Shown: positions 9,722 to 20,706 of the stretch, in pieces
Position numbering within the stretch: the first letter of the stretch is position 1
Layout: the number at the start of each line of letters is the position of its first letter
Source of the DNA: Pseudovirgaria hyperparasitica
Lineage: Eukaryota; Ascomycota; Dothideomycetes; Acrospermales; Acrospermaceae
Assembly (NCBI RefSeq): GCF_010093815.1
Contig: NW_022985550.1
Location: 2,035,521 to 2,099,520 of the forward strand
Direction: 5' to 3'
DNA: 64,000 nt
Made by a program: the position numbers and the translations under genes
The notes under the pieces: generated by a model
Told to the model about the DNA's origin: nothing
What the model saw: only the letters and a program-made list of their open reading frames with translations
Databases searched by the model: none

Positions 9722-11364
9722 ATGGCGACTCAAAGTGGTTCAGACGACATCAACACGCGGACGCAGCACAGTCCCCTTGCATCGCAACGGGGCAACTACC
9801 AGCCTCCTACTGTCCCCAGCGGACATCCTCCAGCAACTCGAGGATGGTTTCCCTTGGGATACAAGGAGGCAGCCAGTCAATGGGTAAGATCCGTATATGA
9901 TTTACCGGAATCAGTTGTGCTGATGGGTAGTAGTGGGCTGGACTGGCGCCAGCAAGTACAGAGCACTCCGTCCTCTCATTCGTACCCTATCTCCAGAAAC
10001 CACCTACACACACCATAACTGGCTCAGCTCCCGGATCCGCTACCGCTTCCTCAGCAAACCTGCAGTCGAGCAACAATACGAGCCCTGTCACAACGACAAG
10101 CTCAATCACTGATCCATATGGACCGCGCAGATGGGTATCGCAGATGGTGAACCTCAGTGGCAAGGATCGTGCGCTGAACGAATTCTCGGTAGAGAGAGTC
10201 GGAGAAGATGTGGAGCACAATCTGGTCATGCTGCATGGGTACGGCGCTGGTTTGGGCTTCTTTTACAAAAACTTCGAGGGGCTAAGTCGAGCGCCTGGCT
10301 GGAAGCTGTACGCTCTCGACATGTTGGGAATGGGCAGGAGTAGTAGACCCCCGTTCAGGATTTGCGCCAAGACCCGGGAAGAAAAGATTACAGAAGCAGA
10401 GAACTGGTTCATCGACGCCCTGGAAGAGTGGCGGATCAAGAAGAACATCAACAAGTTCACCCTGCTCGGGCACAGCCTGGGGGGATACATGGCCGTGGCA
10501 TATGCTCTCAAGTATCCAGGACACCTCAACAAGCTCATACTAGCCTCTCCTGTTGGTATCCCCGAAGATCCATTCGCGGTGAACGCAGAGATGCCCGAGC
10601 CCAGCCAATCCACGATAGACAACGAATTCACCCAAGACCAGAACTCGACCGCAAACTCCTCTTCTAGCAAAACCCAAGACAAGCCCCCTCGCAAACCCAT
10701 GCCTAAGTGGCTCACCACCCTCTGGGATGCAAACATCTCACCTTTTAGCTTTGTCCGCTGGGCCGGTCCAATTGGCCCGCGTCTTGTCTCTGGCTGGACG
10801 TCTCGCCGCTTCTCCCACCTCCCCGAAGACGAAGCTCGCGCACTCCACGACTACGCATACTCCCTCTTCCGCCAGCGCGGCAGCGGCGAGTACGCGCTCG
10901 CATACATTCTCGCACCAGGCGCATTCGCTCGCAGTCCGCTGATACGACGGATCCAGGGCGTGGGACGACAGTATCTAGGCGTTCACGCCGCGCCTCTTCC
11001 AGACAGCAGCGCATCGTCGTCTATACAGTCACCAGGATCATCCACAAACCCTCAAAATAACACACTCTCAGCCTCCTCGTCGCCTCGTGAGACAGGTCTT
11101 CCTGTCGTGCTAATGTACGGCGAACATGACTGGATGGACGTGGCCGGCGGCTTCGCAGCCGAGATGAAGCTGAACGCAGAAACATCAAAGGTGCTTGCGA
11201 CAGCGGACCCAGAGACGCGAAAGTCAGATAATGGGAGCGCAAAGGTGGTGGTGATTCGCAAGGCGGGGCATCACGTCTATCTGGATGGCTGGGAGCAGTT
11301 CAACGAAGTGATGCGCGAGGAGATGGCCGACGTAGAGAAGCGGGAGAAGGGCTGGAGGCCATGA
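9722..11364 (+). CDS. Alpha/beta hydrolase of the ABHD4/5 - Cld1/Ict1 family
   Basis: Two exons, 9722-9883 and 9934-11364 (50-nt intron, GTAAGA...TAG), 530 aa. The join restores a W-A-G-L sequence running into a Ser/Thr-rich linker, then the hydrolase fold from about residue 125. Oxyanion HGYGAG at about 155-160, nucleophile elbow GHSLGGY with Ser235, and a C-terminal HHVYLD with His500 and Asp505 (the HX4D signature of this family). Having Ser in the elbow makes it a likely active enzyme, unlike mammalian CGI-58, where Asn replaces Ser. Yeast members (Cld1, Ict1, Ecm18) remodel cardiolipin or act as lysophosphatidate acyltransferases, mostly at mitochondria. The N-terminus here is not a clear presequence. 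The exact substrate is undetermined. A Ser/Pro-rich insertion (about 280-310) sits between the elbow and the cap region. Confidence 0.9.
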
Positions 11365-12702
11365 GAGTCAGACGCAGCCAGATGGATTGACTGGATGGGT
11401 GTGTGTGCAAGCAGATGTGTGCACTTGGCGGTGATCTTGCGGCGTTGGTATATACCATTTTCTTTCACTCTTGCATATATAATATAGATGAGCGACGAGC
11501 GGTATGAATAGACCATTGCATCTTCAGGGACCTGTCTTGATCTGACTAGACGCCCTATGCTTGTCTCCTACTTTCCTATGACAGACGGTCGAATCAAAAA
11601 GACCCAGATATTGTACGCGGCTTTTCCACACAGTCACGTGTATCTACATACATACATAATACTCCTAGCGCACATACGTCGTCATCAACCAGCATGCACG
11701 ACGCAGGAGACAACATCTCACCACCCACTAACTAACTCCCTAACACAACATCACCCATCATAATGAGTATCCCTCCGATCAGGACACTTCTCTCAATCAC
11801 GGTGGGTTTCCATTTAATGATATAATTACCCCCCAACCCGTGTCGCAGCCGCAGGGGAAAGTCGATTATAATCTTCCAAGATTTGCTTGGATCTCAATCT
11901 CCTTTGGGGGAATGATGGTGGTGGTGGTGATGATGGTGGTGATAATGGTGATGGTGATCGACTTCGTGTTTGCACTGTAGGTGTAGGCACACCGATTATG
12001 ATGTGCGATGCTCGGTTATTGAGGAATTTTGGATCTACGCCTGCTTCTGCGGTTCTGCGAGGGGGAGGTAGGCAGGTAGGTGAGGTGGTGAGGTGGGTAA
12101 ACGAGTCCAATGATCTCGATTATTCCTTTCTTATCGATTCTTCCATCCTTCAAAGGTTCTAGTTCTGTTCCGCTCAGCTCAGCTCAGCTCTACTTACTAC
12201 CCCTGAGCCTAATCAGATATCATGCACTATGAGTTGTCCATTCTTCTCCCCGACATGAGTATGAGTATGCTCGATAAAATGACTATCCTATGAAAATTTC
12301 TACTACGTTCTCCTGCACATTCGCCACCACCACCGCTAATGAATGCAATGCACGCAACGCTGTACCTAATCGGAGTATTTATCTACACACATATTCTCCT
12401 ACACACGTACGGGACGGTACTTTATGGGATGCGGCAGAACGCTCGGTCTTGGTCCGTGGTATGGACGGTAGGTAGGTAGGCGTATGTATGTATGTATGCG
12501 TGCTGTCATTCTCCCATATATACCTCGTCCTGCCTGCTTCGTTCTCTCTCTCATCTAGACAGACAGACACACAGACACACAAACAGTCAGACATTCGTTA
12601 CCCATCGAACCACCAACCGCCAACCAGCATTTCACTTTTTACTTTTCAACCAAAAACCACACCAACGCAACCAAACAACCAACCAAACCCCCACCACCAA
12701 AA
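11365..12702. other. Intergenic, GGTGAT-type repeat, no firm gene
   Basis: 1.3 kb. Holds a short GGTGAT/GGTGGT-rich tract at about 11924-11960 and other simple sequence (gtatgtatgtatgtatg near 12483-12497; agacagacacacagacac near 12559-12580). A minus-strand frame at 11826-12110 has plausible composition but no ATG. The last part is a C/A-rich leader of the gene at 12703. Confidence 0.45.
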
Positions 12703-13293
12703 ATGCACCCCTCAACCCTCCTCGCCCTCCTCCCCATCCTCGCCACCACAACAACAGCCTCCTTCCCCGGCGGCACAAACTACTACCACGACGACACCCC
12801 CTACCACTCCGAGGTCCACGCCCCATCCTACATCCACTCCCTCAGCCCAGGCACGACCCCTCTCCCCAGCGCCCCGTCATCCATTGCACACTCCTTCCTC
12901 CCCAGCGCCCCTTCATCCGCCGCATCCATTGCCGTAAACACCACATCCATCACCCCATCCATCATCCCATCTCCACCCTCCTCGTTCGTCCCCGGTATCC
13001 CGTCCTTTACTCCTCCAACCCCGGCGCAATCCTCCTTCGTCCCGGCTGGGAATACGACGGTGTCGATTATCCCTACGCCGCCTGCGACTGGGTCGTCTGG
13101 GTTTGTGGTGGTTGGGAGTAGTACGCCGACGAGCGCTGGTAGTGGGTCTAGGTCTGCGACTCGTACTACTGGTGCGGCGATGGCGAGTGCGACGAGTCCT
13201 AGTGCTGCTGCGGCGGGAGCGGCGGGGTTGAGTGTGGGTGTTGTTGCGTGGGGATTGGTTTCTGGGGTGGTGGTTTTTGTGGGGGGGTTTTAA
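12703..13293 (+). CDS. Secreted Ser/Thr/Pro-rich protein with GPI-anchor signal
   Basis: 196 aa, single exon. Residues 1-19 form a signal peptide (Met-His-Pro-Ser then a Leu/Ala-rich core, cleavage likely after TTTTAS). The mature region is rich in Ser, Thr and Pro with degenerate SAPSS/SIIP/SFVP repeats, suited to O-mannosylation; two NTT/NTS-type N-glycosylation sites are present (AVNTTS, AGNTTV). The C-terminus is a small-residue linker followed by a hydrophobic tail (AAGLSVGVVAWGLVSGVVVF), the usual layout of a GPI-attachment signal. Likely a cell-wall or plasma-membrane surface protein. No catalytic domain is seen and no family name can be given. Confidence 0.75.
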   Translation: MHPSTLLALLPILATTTTASFPGGTNYYHDDTPYHSEVHAPSYIHSLSPGTTPLPSAPSSIAHSFLPSAPSSAASIAVNTTSITPSIIPSPPSSFVPGIPSFTPPTPAQSSFVPAGNTTVSIIPTPPATGSSGFVVVGSSTPTSAGSGSRSATRTTGAAMASATSPSAAAAGAAGLSVGVVAWGLVSGVVVFVGGF

Positions 13294-13711
13294 GGGGGGT
13301 TATGAGGGGATAGAAAGGGGTGAGGGATGAGGGGATCGATGGGGCATGAATGGGGATGGGACGAGGTTGTGGAGGGGATGGATAGTAGAGAGAGTGAGGG
13401 ATGGAATAACGTGGTGGATTGGAAGATTTTTATTTTGTTTGTGGGAATGTTTAATTGCAAGAAGGGTGTTTTGGAGTGTGGGATAGATTTTTGGGATGGG
13501 TTTGTTCAGGGCTTGCGTGAAGTGGGGGGGCGAATTGTACATACGCGCAGGCATGAATGACAGGGATTTCTCTTATGATATGTGGGTTATGTGTGTTTGT
13601 GACATGTTGAGTATAAGAAGATCTCTTTGCCGTTGATTGTCATGTCATGGATTTCATGAGCTAGAAGGAGACTAAGGTCCAGCCGCTCCGACCTCCCTCC
13701 CTACCTACCAT
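13294..13711. other. Intergenic, 3' flanks of convergent genes
   Basis: 418 bp between two convergent stop codons. G-rich. A 77-codon ATG frame (13327-13560) has no family features and lies where 3' untranslated regions are expected, so it is not called. Confidence 0.45.
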
Positions 13712-15113
13712 CTACGTATACCACGTCGGCTCCGGCACCTCATCCAGCAGCACGAACCGGCCCAACTCGTGATTCTTGTACGCCACAGGATCATGCAGCG
13801 TATGCGTGCGCACATCGCGAAAGAAGCGATCCAGCCCAACCTTGGCCGCCGTGGCGCGCGCACCCGTAGTCTCAAACACGCCCGCCGTGACGCGCAGCCC
13901 GGTATCCGTCGTCACGACCTTGACGGCTGCAACGGCCTCGGCCAGCACGCCGCGCTCGCGGGCGCTAAGCTGGGAGCGGGCCTTGAGATCCGCGGACGGG
14001 TAGCGGGCGTAGAGCGCTGCGATGTCAGCGGCAGCGGAGTCTGCGAGGGCTTCGGCGGCGCGGGCGTGGGCGTAGAAGTTGCCGTAGGCGGCGAGGATGT
14101 AGAATTCGTCTGTGGCGGCGGGATTTGGGTCTGGGGTGTAGGGCCAGGGGCGGGTGTGTTTTGCGGTGTAGCGGGCGGCGAAGGTGAGGGCGCCCAGGGT
14201 GATGCCGAGGTAGAAGTTGCTGAAGACGAGCTGGATGGTGGGCAGGAGGAGGGAGGCGTAGGGGATGCCGAGGACGGCAGGGTCAGGTTTCTGCCATTGC
14301 GGGTTCCAGCCGAGGGCGTCGGACCAGGGGGCGCGGACGTTGGAGATCTTGACGCTGCCGGATTCAGTGAGGCGGAGGCCGATGTTGTTCCAGTTGTAGG
14401 CGAACTGGATGCCCGGTTGGGCAGTGGGGACGAGGGCGAAGATGTGGTCTTCCGTGCCGGCGTAGACGCCCTCGAGCACCGTCAAGTCGGAGATGACGCC
14501 GCCGGTGTTGAAGTTCTTGACGCCGTTGAAGACAATCTCGTCGCCTTCCGAGGTGATGGTGAGGTCGGAGTCGCGGGGGTTGACCGCTCCGCCGACGAAG
14601 TAGTTGTTGCTCGTGATGAGGTTTGCCACGCGCTCCGCTTGTTCAGGAGTGCCGACGACGTTCGCGGTCGTGGACCAGAGGAGATGGTATCCCAAGAGCA
14701 TACCGAGTGAGCTAGGGCTTCTATCAGTCCCCTTCGTTCTGGACAATGTGAACTCGTTTCTCTACTCACCCGTCTCCCTTGGCAACCTCACGAATGACCT
14801 TGTAACCAACGCTCCAAGAATGTCCACCACCACCGTACTTCTTTGGCCCCATCACCTTCAGTAGACCAGAGTATTTGAGCAAAGCCACCTCAGCCCGCGG
14901 AGACTTGTTCTCTCGATCACGAACAGCTGCATCAGCTGCAAGCACCTCTGCAACCTCCGCAGCTCGCTGCACCCATTGTGCTTCGGTGGAAGGTAGCTTG
15001 CCAGCCCACTTCTTCTCAAAGTCGGCATATACGGCCGGGTCAGTTTGCGGTATAGACGCTCCTTCGCCGTTCGGCTTGAACGTCAATCCGTTTGAAGCTC
15101 CATTGGTCGCCAT
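13712..15113 (-). CDS. SfnB/DszC-like flavin-dependent monooxygenase (acyl-CoA dehydrogenase fold)
   Basis: Two exons, 15113-14770 and 14711-13712, 58-nt intron (GTGAGT...CTAG), 447 aa. The join gives an unbroken EVAKGDGSLGMLLGYH, the conserved start of the flavin-binding middle domain. The family is the acyl-CoA-dehydrogenase-fold monooxygenases named after DszC (dibenzothiophene monooxygenase) and SfnB, which use reduced flavin from a partner reductase. Recognisable pieces are GGGHSWSVGYKVIRE near residue 95, NYFVGGAVNPRDSDLTIT, GVKNFNTGG and a C-terminal helical domain ending in VAYKNHELGRFVL. Members act on sulfur or nitrogen heterocycles or help assimilate sulfones, so the substrate is open. 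Divergent from the dehydrogenase at 15758 and 2.7 kb from the SfnG-like gene, which suggests a joint role in organosulfur use. Codon use is GC-rich like its neighbours. Confidence 0.85.
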
Positions 15114-15757
15114 TTCCTTCTCGGAAGTCTTGACGGAAGTGTATCAAGACGAAGAAGTCGGCGGTGCAGAAGTATATATCTACGTGCCCAATTGCATGGC
15201 TCGCAGTCCTGGCATTTTATCCCCAGTCACAACAATCCTTGGATGTAGAGCTGCCAGTAGTCTCGTCAAGCGACCTATCATAGTCACCAGTTCCCACTGA
15301 TGTTGATGGGTGTTGCTATGGCGTGCTGAGACATCGGAAATGGGGACGCGCTAATGCTGTGACTGTAGAGTGAAGATCCGAGAACGCGGAGAGGACAATA
15401 GAGGGTATTGGCAACTTTTGTTTTGTATTTTCGTTACGGCAGCGTCTCCTTGGTGAGGCGGGATGTGTCAGAGTGAATGCCGGTCGGATGATCTACTCAT
15501 GGGCTGGATTGCGTGCTCAAGTAGCTGGATGAGAGAAGCGATGTCGCTTATCGCTCTCCTATCGGTCAAACGATTAACCAATCTGTACCCAGACTGCGAT
15601 ATCATATGGCGCAGCTAAACAAGCCCCTGTCATGTCGCGGCTTTCGCTGCGGGATGATGTAAGTAGTCGACGGATTCGTTGCTGTTGTTGCAATCTACTC
15701 TACCAATAGACATCCCTACGCCTTCGAATATCGCCGTCTGGCTATTGCATCGGCACC
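15114..15757. promoter_or_regulatory. Bidirectional promoter of the SfnB-like and dehydrogenase genes
   Basis: 644 bp between divergent starts. No other gene is supported. If the block is sulfur-regulated, sites for the bZIP regulator (Cys3/MetR type) would be expected here; I did not find a full ATGRYRYCAT palindrome by eye. Confidence 0.5.
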
Positions 15758-17295
15758 ATGACAGCGACCGTATCAGTCACCGCACAGAAACGTGCCTTTG
15801 ATGAAATAGACGATGACAGAACGTTGAAGCACCGCAGGGTGGGCAATGTTCCGAATCTGCAGCATCAGCTTCTTCTACACAAGAAGGCTCAGCCATTTGA
15901 ACTGCATCGGGCTGGAGATGTTCCCGTCGCAAAGCCTGGCGAAGTCCTTATAGAAATACAAGCAGTTGGACTGAATCCCATAGATTGGAAGAGCGCGTAG
16001 GTCCTCTCCATGAAGCTTTGTTTGGTAGACCACTGACGACTGGAAAGGTTATATGGTTTCGCGATACCCGCATTCCCCTGTATCAGTGGACGCGAGTTTG
16101 CAGGGACCGTGGTATACGCAAATGGCAAGAATGATTCTGGAATAGTAGTTGGAGACCGTGTAAGTAATGCACTGCAACCTGTAACAAAAGCTGATGGTGC
16201 TGGCATATCAGGTGCTGTCAATAGCCACCGACTATCGCGACTTTCGAAAGTCTGCCTTCCAGCAATACGCAGTCTCGACTGCATTCAACGCTGTCAAGAT
16301 CCCAAGACATGTCGACCTCGCACATACCACATCTCTCGGCGTCGCATTCGTCGCAGCTGCACTCGCGCTTGGGGTATGCCTCGGTGTTAACTTCGCAGGC
16401 CCAGTGACTGAGAGGTCCCTCTTGAAGACAGCCCAGAATCAAGATCCTGAGACTTTGCCCAAAGACGTACGAGACGAAGTTCTGAACGCAATTTCCCCTA
16501 GCCACACGCCATATGCAGGAGATTGGATTCTGATATACGGAGGTGAGAACAACCACTGATGACAAGACCTCGTGGGACTGACTTCCGCCATTCAGCTTCC
16601 TCGATCACAGGGCAGATCTGCATACAGCTATGCAAACTAAGCAACCTAAGAGTCATCGCCGTAGCAAACGAGTCTCGTCATGGCGAGAGACTCCGGGCTC
16701 TAGGGGCCGGTACGTCACGAGGCTGGCGAATACCAGTAGACATGCTGACATTACAGATCTAATCGTGGACCGCGAAGACTTGGACAAGGCAGCAACGCAA
16801 ATCCGCGAGTCCGTACCAGGCTCCTTACGCTTTGCGATAGACTGCGTAGGCAAAGAGACAGCTGCGTGGTGTCAAGACCTTCTGGCGGGTCAAAGTGCTC
16901 TCCCAGCAGCAGAGCTTCGCCGTAGATCGGAGGACCGTGGCAGCGATCCAAGCAACCAAGGCTATTTAATGTGCCATCTGGTCGGCCTGACAGGTTTGCC
17001 GAAGGAACAGGCGGCTAGTGTCAGACAACACCAGGTGCCCATCAAGCTCTTCCATGAGAATCACGCCCTGGGACGGGAAATGAGCTCATGGTTGACCGAG
17101 CTACTGGGACAAGGCCTCTTACAACTACCGGAGGTCGAATTGTTGAAGGGAGGACTTGGGTCCATTAATGCGGGGTTGGACAGATTGAAGAGCGGCGCCT
17201 TGTCGGGAAAGCGATTAGTTGTGGAGCTCGACCACATGCTCGAGAGCAAGTTGGCTGTTTGGCCTCCAGAAGACGGCGGCTTCTGTTGGTGTTGA
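15758..17295 (+). CDS. Medium-chain zinc-type dehydrogenase/enoyl reductase-like oxidoreductase
   Basis: Five exons: 15758-15996, 16048-16159, 16212-16542, 16596-16709, 16757-17295 (introns 51, 52, 53, 47 nt, all GT-AG), 444 aa. The GroES-like domain has KPGEVLIEIQAVGLNPIDWKS and YGFAIPAFPCISGREFAGTVV, the usual quinone-reductase/trans-enoyl-reductase signature. It continues with RKSAFQQYAV, then DWILIYGGASSITGQICIQLCKLSN, the nucleotide-binding loop (GG-A-S-S-x-T-G in place of GxGxxG). Catalytic zinc-binding cysteines are not evident, so this is probably a zinc-independent NADPH oxidoreductase such as fungal ToxD-like or trans-acting enoyl reductases. The N-terminal 35 residues are a non-conserved extension. 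Its position between two flavin monooxygenase genes suggests it works on the same substrate or product, but no reaction can be assigned. Confidence 0.87.
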
Positions 17296-17837
17296 AGCTT
17301 GCAGTCGAAGTGTCCTGGACAAATGATGTCGTCGTCTTCGTCGTCGTCGTCGTAGAGGTTCGCACTAGCATAGCGTATTAGACAGTTTCAGGGAGACTTG
17401 GGCTTACCAAGATCCAACCAATGAGATTGGCATCCAGCAAAGTTACACGTCTAGCGCGAGTCAACGGACCTGATCGCGCCATACACATGACAATTGCAAC
17501 ACTGCTCTGGTGTTTGAATGGTGCTGGCGATCAGCTGTGGGATAGAAGCTTGATCCTGGGTGATGTGATCGTTTGAGGGGTAGTACGTGATCTATCGGGT
17601 AGCCATCGACATGAGATGTGAAAGAGAACCATTGCGTAGGAGAGGAGCAGAGTAGAAGCTACGACGAAATGGAGATGGTGTCCTTGTAGTGGTGCTGCAT
17701 TTCAGGTCATAATCGAATATTGAACCACTTTCCTTGTGGTCGTGGAATAATTGTCGTGTTGCGTTCTGCGACAGTTTGCTATATCCTGATATCCTGAGCA
17801 CTCTTTTATCTCTTCCGTTCGCTCCCGTGCAACCATC
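17296..17837. other. Intergenic with TCG microsatellite
   Basis: 542 bp. A (GTC)n-type microsatellite lies at about 17325-17352 just downstream of the dehydrogenase stop. The rest serves as promoter and leader for the gene at 17838. No gene seen. Confidence 0.5.
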
Positions 17838-19114
17838 ATGGCCAATTCCAACATCAATTCAGATCCAGAACGAGTCAAGTTTGCGTAAGTAGCCGAAGCA
17901 AAGCTAATTGCATAACGTTGGAAGCTCACATCGCCAGGTACTGGGTACCTAATGTCTCTGGAGGCTTAGTGATATCAAAAATCCCACAAAAGACAAGCTG
18001 GGACCTGAAGTCAAACATCAGCTACGGACGAACTGCCGAGGACGTCGGTTTTGAGTACGCACTCACTCAGATTCGGTTCACGGCCGGGTACGGCGCTGCA
18101 AATCAGCACGAATCAGTCAGCTTCAGTCAAGCTATCCTGCAGGGTACGGAGAAGCTGAAGCTCATTGCCGCGCTTCTGCCTGGACCGTGGAATCCAGCCG
18201 TCGCAGCAAAGCAGATTGCATCCATCGACAACTATTCAGAAGGCCGAATTGCAGTCAATGTCGTGAGCGGATGGTTCAAAGGCGAGTTCACGTCCATTGG
18301 GCAATGGTGGCTCGACCACGCAGAGAGGTATCGTCGAAGCAGAGAGTTCATGGAGTGTCTACGAGGCATCTGGACAGCAGGCGAAGACGGATTCACTTAC
18401 AAGGGAGACTTCTATCAGTTCCACAACTACAACCTCAGCCCTAAGCCGATCCAGAAGCCGCATCCCGAGATATTCCAGGGTGGTAACAGCGACGACGCAC
18501 GAGACAACGGTGCTGAAGTGGCTGATTGGTATTTCATGAATGGCAACACACTCAAGGGCTTCCGTGATCAGATCCAAGACGTCAAGGCACGTGCCCGCAA
18601 AGTTGGTCGCGAAGAGCACGTCAGATTCGCCGTCAACTCGTTCGTCATCCTGAGACCGACCGAAGCTGAGGCTGTTCTACAGCTTCAGGAAATCCAGGGC
18701 AAGGCCGACAAGGAGGCCGTAGAAGCATTCGGTGAGGCTGTCAAGTCTGCTGGAAGCTCGACCAGCAACAAGAAGGGCATGTGGGCGGATAGCAAGTTTG
18801 ACGACCTTGTACAATATAACGATGGCTTCAAGACGAAGCTCATTGGCACCGCAGAGCAGATTGCAGACCGAATTCTACTGCTCAAGAGTCTCGGCGTCAA
18901 TCTGGTGCTGACGGCATTCCTTCACTACGAGACAGAAATTGCGGCATTCGGAGCAGAGGTCCTGCCATTAGTGCGTAAGCTCGAAGCTGAAGGCCGTGGA
19001 AAGGATGCAGAGTTTGAGATTGCGAAGACTGGAGCAGTGTATGAAGACAAGAGAGTCGTGAATGGCGACGCGAATGGAGACGCGCGACCGGCGAAGCGCG
19101 CGAAGAAGGCCTGA
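17838..19114 (+). CDS. SfnG-like FMNH2-dependent dimethylsulfone monooxygenase
   Basis: Two exons, 17838-17884 and 17938-19114; the 53-nt intron has GTAAGT, branch CTAAT and CAG. 407 aa. This is a bacterial-luciferase-fold monooxygenase. The N-terminal KFAYWVPNVSGGLVISKIPQ, NISYGRTAEDVGFEYALTQIRF, LLPGPWNPAVAAKQIASIDN, GRIAVNVVSGWFKGEF and PEIFQGGNSDDARDNGAEVADWYFMNG blocks match SfnG, which oxidises dimethylsulfone to methanesulfinate with FMNH2 and O2 during sulfur starvation in pseudomonads. LIGTAEQIADRI is the usual late motif. The C-terminal about 50 residues are an extra hydrophilic, Lys-rich tail ending KRAKKA that could act as a nuclear or peroxisomal-type basic tail, though it has no SKL. 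The 15-residue first exon is assigned because it completes the conserved N-terminus. The sulfone substrate is inferred from family only. Confidence 0.9.
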
Positions 19115-20706
19115 GGCAGTACTTGCAGCCTGGGGCAGTAATTGTAGCCTGAGGCACCGAGTTTCATCGTCGGCGAGATCACCTCTCTATTTCTGTCTTC
19201 TCTAAAATCTACTGTACAAATCAGCATATACCTAATACTAGTCTAGTAGTCGTGCAAGTATGGTAATGATCCAAGCGCCTGAATGGCGGAATGAAGTATT
19301 GTTGTTACATATTGCTACAACCCCAAATTCTCCATACTAGATAATCTTCTACAAAACCACTCGCATGGATGTGTTGTAGCAAAACCATGATACAGCACAG
19401 CCAACCTCCCACCTCCCCACAAAACCCCAGCACAAAGCCCCACAAAGAACAAGGTATATCCAAACCAAACCGACAAAGCGCCGTGCCGTGTCTTGGACGC
19501 CCCTTTCAACGACAGGCGCACAGAGACACCCAGTAATTAAAGTCAAGTCAGGGGATGGATAGCACCGGGTAGGAAATCGAGAACGTCATAGTGCAGACGG
19601 ATAGACAGATATTAGGAATGGCATGTCCTCCTCATCGTGAAGCATCAATCCACAGGCACGACTTTCGATCTACTTCTATATCACAAGCCCGATGTCTGGA
19701 CGGAACCGTGGCCGTAATTCATTGTTTTCTTCATTCATTCGTTATACTGTATACCGCGTACATTTGAACAACACATAGAGACGCCGATTAATTCGACCGT
19801 AGTAGACACGCCAATCCCTCGCGCCGCGCCATGCCATGAATGCCATGCCCATAAGTGTTCACCCAAGAACAACTCCCGAGCCCAACACCGGCACTTTCAA
19901 AAAAACGCCCGAGAACACCATGCATCATCGCAACAACAGCAACGAAGAAGAAAAACACCACAGCCACCCAACATCACACGAACTTGCAAAAGCGTTTCAC
20001 CAGACCTAGATGCACCCACCAACTCTCGCCCCGGCTGCAGGCCAGGCACTCAGAAGCCTCAAAAAGAGGTTGTCGATCCCCCCTCCCCTCCCTCAGCCCC
20101 CCGAATCCCAATCCGATCACTCCCCGAAAAACGCCAAGCCCGAACCCCAGTGTTGTGCATCCAATCCCAAAACACACACCAACACCCCCTTCGATCATGC
20201 GAGCAATTCACCCAGCAAATCAAAACCACACGCGCATCTTAATAAGAGAACAAGAAAAAGGAATAGCCATGTCAGACCAAACGTGATTCGCTGCCAACCC
20301 CAGATTTTCGCCCATTTGCAGGCGCCACTGCCGGCCGGGTGGCGAATTCATGGGGTTGAATGATGTGCATCGCGGATACGTCGGGAGGAAAGAATAAGGT
20401 GGTGGTGGCGAGTGTGTATTGTGACTCGTGGGTTTCCAACTGGGCGCACGCGTTTTTGACAGGGCGGGCCTGGCCGTTGTCAGATCAGCGGGCCGTTTTC
20501 TGGAATACCAAGGGGGGTTTCGCTGGGGGAAGTATAAAGCAACGACTGGGCCCCGTCCAGGTATTAAGGCGCAGCACACACACACATTGCACATGACGGA
20601 GCCTTGTCTCGTCATTCCGATCGAAGACCCTCGGCACAACTACTTTGGACATTCAGACCTTTGGGTTCGTGAATTCACGACATCTTCGCTCGTGGGGATT
20701 TTTATA
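19115..20706. other. Convergent intergenic, C/A-rich, no gene
   Basis: 1.6 kb between two convergent genes. Sequence from about 19850 to 20300 is unusually C- and A-rich on the plus strand, producing open frames of Pro/Thr/Asn composition without starts or motifs. I see no RNA gene or repeat element. Confidence 0.5.

Noticed and set aside
13327-13560. 77-codon ATG frame after the GPI-type protein
   Set aside because: Falls in the expected 3' flank, no homology feel, composition follows the G-rich local sequence.
13769-14710. 313-codon plus-strand open frame opposite the SfnB-like gene
   Set aside because: Gly/Val/Asp-rich translation produced by GC-rich codons of the real minus-strand gene; no motifs and it ignores that gene's intron.
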